Shown: piece by piece, positions 56,301 to 64,000 of the stretch
Layout of the letters: the number at the start of each line of letters is the position of its first letter
How positions within the stretch are numbered: position 1 is the first letter of the stretch
From: Pycnopodia helianthoides
Taxonomy: Eukaryota; Echinodermata; Asteroidea; Forcipulatida; Asteriidae
NCBI GenBank assembly: GCA_032158295.1
Contig: CM063249.1
Location: forward strand, 20,772,270 to 20,836,269
DNA: 64,000 bases
Direction of reading: 5' to 3'
Notes under the pieces: generated by a model
Told to the model about the DNA's origin: nothing
The model's database searches: none
The model's input: the letters and a program-made list of their open reading frames with translations, nothing else
Program-made: the position numbers and the translations under genes

Positions 56301-59300
56301 CAAAATTTACAAATGTTGTACATGTGCTTTAATAAAGTCTTACAGATATATATAATTATAATCAATATTTAGGCTGAATACCTTTAAACTAGCCCAAATA
56401 AAACCGTTTGGATATTTAAACATGAATTCCCAGTTTTGGGTTAAAATGCATTTTAGGGTGATATCGGTTGTAAAAATCTTAAGAGTCTTAAGAGTGAATA
56501 ACGGAACTATTGTGGACGTGAATCTGGAGAAGTTTATGGATGAGAATGCTGTTATGTATTAATTCACAATGGCACAGATCAGATTATTCGTAAGAAAATT
56601 ACACAAAAATAAATAATATATTTTAAGATTGATTCACGTTTTTATTCAGATAAGCAGTCCAGCGTGCACAGAATTGGAGATGGTGACACTAGACTGGCTC
56701 GGAAAGATGATTCAACTCCCCGATTCATTCCTCACATGTACTGAAGGCAGCAAGGGTGGGGGAGTGATTCAGGTATAAAGCACGTCTGGACTTGGTCAAG
56801 TTTATGATTTGTGATTGAAACCTTTTTTGCCGATGTCATTTTTGCAACTTCCTATCTACATTGTAGGTTTTACCCTAGTCTAAACTTAGTTATATTTTAC
56901 ACGTCCTGCGCAGAAAACAAATCCAAAAGCACCTCGAGTTGGAATCAGTCTTCCCAAATATGTCTCTTTTGATAAGCCTTGCGTATTAAAACCCTGTTAT
57001 GAGCTGTCCTCGAACAGGAGTCATAAAATATGTATTTACTTGTTTTTTCCCAGTTGCAAAGCCCGCAGCGAGTTGAAAGTCCTTGATTTCCAAGACGGGT
57101 GGGGGGGGGGGGGGTCAGCTCTCTTGGTTGTGTGTTTTGTTTCAAAGGGCTCGGAAAAATCTCTGCCATACCAAACAAACACAATTTGCCACGTGGCTTT
57201 GCGTGAGTGTCAACACAGATCATACACATCCTAACATCTGACCAAGTGGAACCATTCCAGCCATCTGTTGATTGTATCAGGTGGTGCCGTTGATGTATGG
57301 CCAGCTTCTACCGCTTTGCAGTGTCCCCCCCTCTCACACCACTAATTAAAGGTGACTGTATAACCATAGGGCACGTACAACATTGGTCTGATTTTCGGTA
57401 GACGGCACTTAGCAAATGTTTAATGTTGCCGTATTGTCATGGTTGTTGATGCTTCCCTGCCTTGGTTTAAGAAGAATGTAGTTTGTAATGAGTTTGTGCG
57501 TTTTCGTTTCAGGGAACAGCGAGTGAGAGCAGTGTTATGGCTCTACTTGCAGCTAAGATGAAAGAAATACGTCAACAGACTGAACTAAACCCAGATAAAG
57601 ATCAGTACGAAATCATGTCCAAACTCGTCGCTTATTCATCAGAATATGTAATTATTATTTCCTTTATCGTTATCAATATTAATAATTTTTTTGAGTTTGG
57701 GTTGAACAAAGAAAAGATTTACTATAGAGAGGGACTTGAACCTGCGACCTCCGGATTAACGTACCGGCGTTCTACCAACTGAGCTATCTAGCCCTAATGT
57801 TGGCAGTTTCCCTTTTTATGTTCAAGGCTGCCAGTCAGAATCCCCGCAAACCTCTGCTGCCACTTTCCAGGTTGTTTAGTAAACTTAGGTGTGATTCCTG
57901 GCTATGCCTTAGTTACAGGTTGCAGTGGCTTCTAACTGGCACCCCGAACTGAACAAAGATATTCACAAATTAGGGATCACCGCCAACATTAGGGCTAGAT
58001 AGCTCAGAGCGCCGGTACGTTATTCCGGAGGTCAAGTCCCACTCTAGTAAATATTTTCTTTGTTCAACCCACATTATTTAAACGTTTATCCAATCAGTTT
58101 CCCGTTTGGTTCAACGTGCAACCCGATTTGCTTTGTTTCAAATTGGCTCATTGTTATTGAATTGTTACATACAACGACCAATTTCGAATAATGAATATTT
58201 AAAAATTTATGTAGTTATTTTGTGGTCTGGTAGATACAAACAGTTCTGCGTCAGACATGAGGCATATTCGATTAAGTTGCTCAAGATAGGTTTAAAGGAA
58301 GTTATTTCAAAGATCAAAGAAAGGACATCACAATGGTAAACAATAAAAAAAAAAATAATAATAATCCATCCCGAATGTACTCGAGACTAGGCCCCCTTTG
58401 AGCTTTTTTCCAAGGTGCTGTTATCTATTTTTGTTTGAAAATTGTTTTTAATTTGAACATTTTGCAGGGCTTTTTAACACCCTCAATAAGAAGGCTATCC
58501 ATTTAAAAATAACACCATGTCTATTATTCCTTATGAGGTGCAGTAATTCTTTGTGACGAGACGATATTGTAAACAACTAACATTGCCCTGATCGTTTCCA
58601 GTGTCTATAACGTCTCTAGTTGTGTATACTTTTAGGCCCATTCTTCTGTAGAGAGGGCGTCATTGATTAGCTCAGTCAGGATGCGTAAGCTACCAACAGA
58701 TGCTAAGTTTGCGCTAAGAGGGGACACACTAGCGCAGGCTATTAAAGAAGACAAGGCAAATGGACTCATTCCTGTGTTCGTAAGTTTTGTCATTCATTAG
58801 TAATATTAGTCACTTTTTCCAAAATCTGTTAACGCCAACATAACCCTTTTTCAGTAAGAATGTTGAGCCCCGTTGTAAACAAGGTCTCGTCTAGCAGTTG
58901 GCAAACCAGAAGCCCGTGATTTGCCTACTGAAAATTCATTGTGATTTTGTAAGTTCACTCTCTTTATTTTCTGAGATGTCTTTTGTCAGTTCATTTTTAC
59001 TGAATACTTGTATCAGTACTGTGCAGCACACAGCCATGTTGCTCGATAAAGTTGGTCCTAAACACTAGACGTTTTCCAATCTGAACATTACAGAGATCGG
59101 CAAGACAATTGACGACACCGATCTTAGTATAGTGTAACCTGGAAAACTGGTTCACTAAAATAAAATGACGGTTAGCTAAATTGAGAGGATAAACTGGATC
59201 TAAAATGATAAAGTCGCGAACTTTCTTTGAACAAATTGGGACAAGTGGAAGAACACAACCTTTTTAAATGGTTCCCCAGCCCTTTGATTTATGTGACTTG

Positions 59301-62300
59301 GCCTTTATCCGAATCGGCGGCTACGGCAACGACTTTTGCCATTAAAGGGTGTTGCTAAGGACGTCCTATACTTCAACGCATGATGACGCGACGATCCAGC
59401 CGTAGCCGTAGCCGTAGCCGTTAGCATCTTGGCTATGCAGCTCTCTTGATTTTTCCGCCAATGAAAGGATAACCAAACCGAAGATTAACAAAAGAAATAT
59501 AAAGTAAAGTCAGCTAATGCATGATACAATAATAATAGACATTGTGCACATGAAGTCATTTGAGTATGGCGCCCTCGGCTAGAGGTCAGAAGAAGATTGC
59601 TCATTGGCCCATCCTCTGCCCCTCGCGTACAAGATGTGTGTTTTCCATTGTTTCGTCACCTCTAAGATGGCGGCGTGATGACGTTAATTCATAAGGTCTA
59701 TTATAATAGACCCTGCTGAGGTCAAACAATGCTCAACTCTCAGCCAATGATAGGTCTTCATTTACTTCAGTGAGGGCGCTGTTTGGGTCTTGTAAAGTTT
59801 TTTCCTGATTCACTGTTTCCTGGAAATTTTTTGAAACTGTCCTCACAAAGTTCATTTGGATATTTCCGTTAATGTGTATCTGTAGAAATTAGCCACCAGA
59901 ATAATATCAAACCTGTTTAATGTGGCACCACGACAGGTAAAATGCCCAGTTCCTGTACAGTTTTTAATGTAGTTGTATTTTTTCCCGGTAGGTTTGTGCT
60001 AATCTTGGAACTACCACATCGTGTGCCTTCGATAATCTTGCAGAAATTGGTGAAATATGTAAGCAATGTTGACATTGTAACAACTTATAGTGGTGGTTGA
60101 TTTGCAGTTTGAATTTGTATGTATACGTGCGAGTGCATCACTTACGCTAGTATTAAATTAACAATAATTTAAAGTCACCCTAATTGGGGGGGGGGGGGTG
60201 TCTCAAAAACCCAAAAGGTATGCACGCGATAATCTCGGTGAGGATGTATTGGGACCGTGTGTTTTTGTCCTTAAAGTGAAAAACAAGCAAGTAATGACTA
60301 AAAGTGGTAAGTAACTTGACTCCAAGTAGGGTACAAGTAGGGTGTCATTTCTTTTGCGTCTCTACGTAAAAGAAATGAACAGTGAGGGAGTTGCAATTTT
60401 AACGCACCCATTCCCAACGGATCTCTAATATACCTGATCGTATTCGATTTTTTTTTTTTAGAACCTTAGGTACCCATGTGAATTTTATCAAGCAGCAGTC
60501 ACGCTGGAGGTTGCAAATTTCGAGTGCGAATGCACACCCACGTGAATAAAGCAAGAACTGTTGTACCTCCAGCTTAAACTTTTCAGACAGGAAACAAACT
60601 GACAGCGTGTCAGGTACGCTCCAGAAAGTGGCCGAGTGGTCTTGATTGGCGACGCCGTTTTGTGTATTAGTCACCGGTAGAGGGCGCAACAACGATTGGC
60701 TCGTCGGGACTAGGCAACGAATCTGGATCAAACAGTTTTTAGCCATATGTTTGTGTGCTACAGATATCTCTTCTCAAGGAATTCATGTTGCGATATCGGC
60801 GACTATACGTTATCAAAACGAACGTCGCCAATCAAGACTAGTGGCCTAGCGGCAAAAGTTTCCCTATTACATTGTAAAGCAGTCTGCCAATCGACCATTA
60901 TCATTAATTTTTCTTGTGTAAAGTTATAACACTAGTGGGAGTGGGATAAGAAACAATTACTCTAATAATATTGGCTGATAACTTTCTTGCAGGTGAACGT
61001 GAGAAGATTTGGTTGCATGTAGATGCTGCGTATGCCGGGACGTCGTTTGTGTGCCCGGAGTTTCGCCCATTGGCTGACGGAATAGAGGTTTGTTGCAAAC
61101 AGCTGTTAATGTAAATAATGCTTTCCGAAATATGTGTAGTTTGTCATTACCATTGAAAATAAATTGTTTTACTTGTAACGGAATGTTTTTATGAGGTACT
61201 TTAAAAGAACTGAATGAAAAAAATGGTCAGTTAATATTCATTATAACCATTTGCTACAAGCTATACTTGTAACGTGTGCCCTCATAAACACTAACAGGGA
61301 CCAATGCGGGGATTGCCGATCGCATACCCAACCTAGCACCCTCCTGAAGCTGTTTATGGGGTGCTGCTGCGGGTAAGCTTCCCCACCGCGGCTCACGAGG
61401 CTGATTATTTATGTAAAAATAAACTGACAGTAATCTCCCCTTGCTTAATTCGAGATGAGCATACACCTGAGTTTTTATTCTGTTATCAATGTTTCGATAA
61501 TCACACTGGTATTAATAACTCATTGTCCCAAAATCAACCAGCGTAGAGAGTTTACTACTTTCTCTTATACCTTTTCGGGGATGTATAACAGTTAAATGTG
61601 TGTAGTGTTATGGCCGAGCAGTTGAACAGCACTGGACTCGAGCCCTGGTGTTTCTGATCAGCAAATTGTTGGTTCGAGTCCCGGTCGTGGTACTTGTATC
61701 CTTCAGCAAGATACTTTACCATAATTGCTTTGTCCTTCGTATGGGACATTAGGTCGTAGGTCCCTAGTACTAGAATGGGTAGTACACGTAAAGGAACACA
61801 GAACACTTATCATGTAAGCCATAGGGGTTAACCCTGGTGTTTCTGGTTCACACAAACACCATTGCACCAAACACCAGGCTTGCAAGCTACAGTGATTAAG
61901 TTCACTTATGAGGCATCGAGCTCGGTCTTAATAATACTAATAATGCATTCCTTTTCCATAGTTGCTTGCACTGTTTTCCTAGTTACCAAATAAAACTAAT
62001 TGCGCTTCATCAGACATTTGAAGAAAAGACTGGCTTATTTGTTATTTTGTATTTTGTCTCATGTGCATAAATATGTTTGCTATTTTGCAGTTTGCTGACT
62101 CTTTCAACTTCAATCCACACAAGTGGATGTTAGTCAACTTCGACTGTTCAGCTATGTGGGTTCGCAATCAAGATGATTTAGTGGCTGCATTTCATGTAGA
62201 ACCAACGTACCTGAAGCATGAACATCAGGATGTAGTGGTAGATTACAGGGTAAGACAATAGATTGGCTGTTGAGTTTGCGTAAAGTGGTAGTAGTATAGT

Positions 62301-63468
62301 AAGGCGTACACAAACCCCATTTCGGTGCGCAAGCGCTTGCGCGCCAATGGCGTTCAGCGGTATTAGGGGGGGGGGGGGAGATATTTGTAGTAGTGGTGGT
62401 AGGCGAAGGCGAGCCACGCAGTGGGGAGCCGTTCGCCCCTCAACAGTGTTCGGTGTTCGGGAGGTCCGAAGGGACGTTCGCCCCACGGCAGTACTCGGGA
62501 GTATATATGGAAGGAAACAAGAATAATTTGCCTCACGACAGCGCTACTGAGGAAACCGTTATTACGGTTTGCCTCAGTTGGGGGTTCGGGAGTGATTTTT
62601 TTTAAATCACGGAGCAGTTGATTCCATCTTGGTGTTCTGACAATCTCGAATATCCAGGCTCTAATATATAGGCCTATTGGTGAATTGATATTGACGTAAC
62701 TTTCAATGTTTACACTTTGTAGATTCAATGTCATTACAGATTTCGAGGAAAGGTATTTAATATCAGAATTTCCATAAGACTGTTAAAAGCTCAGTGAAAG
62801 TACACATTATTACATGGTCGGATACATCGGAAATACTAATGTAATCACAAAGTTAACTTTGTAATTAGTCGTGAAAAATAACCCATTATGCTTTTCGCAA
62901 TATCAAAATCCGTTATGACAACAACTCACTAAAATATCATGTTAAATATCTTTTTATGCGTGTTTTTTTGCCGCATGTTTATTTTCTTTTTTAAAAATTT
63001 TAGCACTGGCATATCCCTCTTGGAAGAAGGTTCCGATCGCTCAAGTTGTGGTTTGTCCTACGGCTGTTTGGTGTTACCCAAATCCAGGAGCACGTAAGGA
63101 AGGTAAGATTTGTTATCTGTAATTACTGTATGTATTCAGGTCCAATATTCTAACAATTTGTGATTGGACGAAAATAATTTTGTTTACGGGTTTTATGTGA
63201 AAAGTATACTCTCTCCCGAAGTAAAGAGTTTGTGTTATTTTTCAAATAACACATTTCTGGGTATTGAGGAATTCAGTATTGAATCCCTAATGCATTGTCT
63301 TGGTCGCTCAGTACTTATTTGCCACGCTTTATAATGGTGCTTGATGACTTCCCTATTATCTAACAGCAAGTGAGTTTGGCTCTTGAGTTTGAGTCGTTTG
63401 TCAGGCAAGATGACCGATTTGAAATCGTTGCAGACGTTGTCCTTGGGTTGGTGTGCTTTCGTCTTAAG
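50361..63468 (+). CDS. DDC: Aromatic-L-amino-acid decarboxylase, ten coding exons, 3' end beyond window
   Basis: Exons: 50361-50564, 54863-54976, 56650-56772, 57513-57647, 58636-58779, 59992-60058, 60993-61087, 62091-62249, 63004-63102, 63367-63468. All GT-AG, in frame, 414 codons; about 65 C-terminal residues are missing past the window. AADC is a cytosolic PLP enzyme that makes dopamine and serotonin from L-DOPA and 5-hydroxytryptophan. Key sites are present: His194 in AHSSVERA (human His192), the LGTTTSCAF phosphate-site stretch, Asp273 in HVDAAYAG, and the PLP lysine 305 in NFNPHKW. Tyr334 (human Tyr332) is kept, so it should decarboxylate and not act as an aldehyde synthase. Gly354 in IPLGRRFR is the DDC residue; histidine decarboxylase has Ser there. 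The flexible catalytic loop ([16 protein letters not shown]) is two residues shorter than in human DDC. The start fits the family ([16 protein letters not shown]). Confidence 0.95.
51725..52095 (+). repeat. Degenerate minisatellite in DDC intron 1
   Basis: Roughly 15 imperfect copies of GGGCTACATTTAGGTACAAGTT-type units alternating with GGGCTACATTTAGGTCGG, so the true period is a two-unit repeat of about 40-45 bp. Copies differ by substitutions and small indels. No open frame runs through it. Confidence 0.85.
52496..52659. repeat. Perfect 83-bp tandem duplication
   Basis: The block beginning AACCATTCATTGAAAGG and ending TAGTTTACAAGATT is present twice in a row with period 83 bp and no differences that I can see. 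Exact identity indicates a very recent event or an assembly duplication. Confidence 0.9.
53797..53884. mobile_element. Short hairpin element
   Basis: AATTATTAATCCTGACGTAATTCT and its exact inverse bracket about 40 bp of AT-rich sequence. 88 bp in total, in DDC intron 1. Confidence 0.75.
54190..54649. mobile_element. Two adjoining partial copies of the AAAGG...TTGCC MITE family
   Basis: 54190-54379 matches the right half of 5512-5893 (CTACAAAATGGC, GTTAGTTCACGATGTA, GGCAACGTGTCCCTT). It is directly followed by a second copy (TGGATTGTGCGATTTGGGCT ... GGCAACGTGTCCCTTC). Both lie just upstream of DDC exon 2. Confidence 0.7.
54661..54868 (+). repeat. Tandem duplication covering the DDC exon 2 acceptor
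   Basis: The sequence TTCCAGTTCT...GATTTACATTGAATCAGATC...CTCTGTACA.GAACTCAGGTTACT occurs at 54661-54755 and again at 54760-54868. The second copy ends at the real acceptor (CTCAG at 54858-54862) and the first six exon bases GTTACT. The first copy keeps an intact CTCAG|GTTACT decoy at 54749/54750 that, if used, would shift frame and reach a stop. Confidence 0.85.
56019..56330. mobile_element. Diverged TTAA-type MITE in DDC intron 2
   Basis: AAAGGGTGTGTACAACATTGG at the left, AATGTTGTACATGTGCTTT at the right, and inner CACAGGTTTGTTATTTCGTG as in 31437-31819. An old copy of the AAAGGCACTGGACAC family. Confidence 0.65.
57699..58070. mobile_element. Foldback element whose arms carry tRNA-like sequence
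   Basis: 372 bp in DDC intron 4, starting 51 bp after the exon 4 donor. The left arm, read in reverse, is a near-intact tRNA-like sequence: GGGCTAGATAGCTCAGTTGG, TAGAACGCCGGTACGTTAATC, GAGGTCGCAGGTTCAAGTCC. The right arm carries the same sequence directly but lacks several bases of the A-box region. Ends are GGGTTGAACAAAG and CTTTGTTCAACCC. A half copy lies at 808-1020. Confidence 0.75.
60630..60845. mobile_element. Inverted-repeat element in DDC intron 6
   Basis: GGCCGAGTGGTCTTGATTGGC and the inverse GCCAATCAAGACTAGTGGCC, about 24-bp ends, with inner CGTTTTG blocks. No ORF. Confidence 0.7.
61608..61925 (+). repeat. tRNA-derived SINE in DDC intron 7
   Basis: Head GTTATGGCCGAGCAGTTGAA, B box GGTTCGAGTCCCGGTC, body CCTTCAGCAAGATACTTTACC, tail CTACAGTGATTAAGTTCACTTATGAGGCATC. 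Fullest copy of the type also seen at 8755. Confidence 0.8.
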
Positions 63469-63713
63469 GTCAGTATAAACACAGAGCAATACTTACAGTC
63501 TGCTCGTCCAAACTTTTACCCGGCCCCATTGGTCTCATCCAAGATCCTGGGATGGCCAGATAGGCTTGTACACATTCTTGTTCAGGATGTAGTGACACAT
63601 GATGGGAACGATCGTAAACACAAAGAAGGTCCCCCCTATACGTCGAACTGTGCACAAATGATAGCGCCCTCTTTTGAATCAACCTCCTTCAGCCCATGTT
63701 AGTTTCCCATATG

Positions 63714-63750
63714 GGGGAACAGAATCTCCGGGGGAACAGAATCTCCGGGG
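63714..63750 (+). repeat. Two-copy 18-bp direct repeat
   Basis: GGGGGAACAGAATCTCCG is present twice head to tail, in the DDC intron past exon 10. The remainder of the window (63469-64000) is intron without a recognisable exon. Confidence 0.8.
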
Positions 63751-64000
63751 GACAAATTTATTTCCATAAGACACCTGCCAGAACAACTCGGCAATGCATG
63801 CCGCTATCGCTAAAGTTAAACAATGGAAACATGCGTGTACACACGCGCATAGCTCTCGGCCAACGACAAATTGGACTGGTCCCCTGTCTGTACCCACAAG
63901 GATAAAGACAGGTACTGCTCCAGGCCCGCCGGAAGGTATTTAAAAGTGGGGGGCATGGGCGGATCCAGGATTTGTTACGGGGGGGGGGCACAAAGGTGAT

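Noticed and set aside
57720..57800. Functional tRNA gene on the minus strand
   Set aside because: It is the arm of a foldback repeat with a second, defective copy nearby; no proper acceptor stem. It could still be scored by tRNAscan-SE, which I cannot run.

Overview
This is animal nuclear DNA: long introns with GT-AG borders, an AT-rich background and dense short transposons. The protein families and the many tRNA-derived SINEs and palindromic MITEs point to an echinoderm. One abundant MITE (ends AAAGGCACTGGACAC / GTGTCCAGTGTCTTT) is one I associate with asteriid sea stars, so my best guess is a forcipulatid sea star. That placement is inference from memory, not a search.

Layout: (1) 3.3-6.9 kb, plus strand: a five-exon gene matching FAM216A. 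(2) 13.7-17.4 kb, minus strand: complete four-exon VPS29, a retromer subunit, whose first coding exon is only the ATG. (3) 17.4-17.74 kb: a 357-bp shared promoter with a YY1-type site and CCAAT boxes. (4) 17.7-31.0 kb, plus strand: complete 13-exon RAD9, the checkpoint clamp subunit. The order and orientation FAM216A> <VPS29 RAD9> is the one I recall at human 12q24.11, so this looks like an ancient gene block. (5) 36.8-41.5 kb, minus strand: a NACHT-LRR (NLR-like) immune receptor with an unusual Gly/Asn-rich N-terminal motif in place of a visible death-fold domain, and three single-base frameshifts in its LRR part. (6) 48.1 kb to beyond the window, plus strand: aromatic-L-amino-acid decarboxylase (DDC), with a TATA-type promoter, a noncoding first exon and ten coding exons. 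Its 3' end lies past 64,000.

The rest is mostly repeats: LINE fossils, tRNA-derived SINEs, at least ten MITE families, a 1-kb foldback element with satellite-like arms in RAD9 intron 1, a 654-bp element with identical 276-bp inverted arms and a 9-bp target duplication at 45.1-45.8 kb, a foldback whose arms carry tRNA-like sequence at 57.7-58.1 kb, and a minisatellite in the DDC 5' intron.

The annotated genes are not an operon. VPS29 (endosomal sorting) and RAD9 (DNA-damage checkpoint) probably share a housekeeping promoter. The NLR and DDC are separate units. Exon borders were set by hand from reading frame, splice signals and remembered family sequences; no alignment was run.
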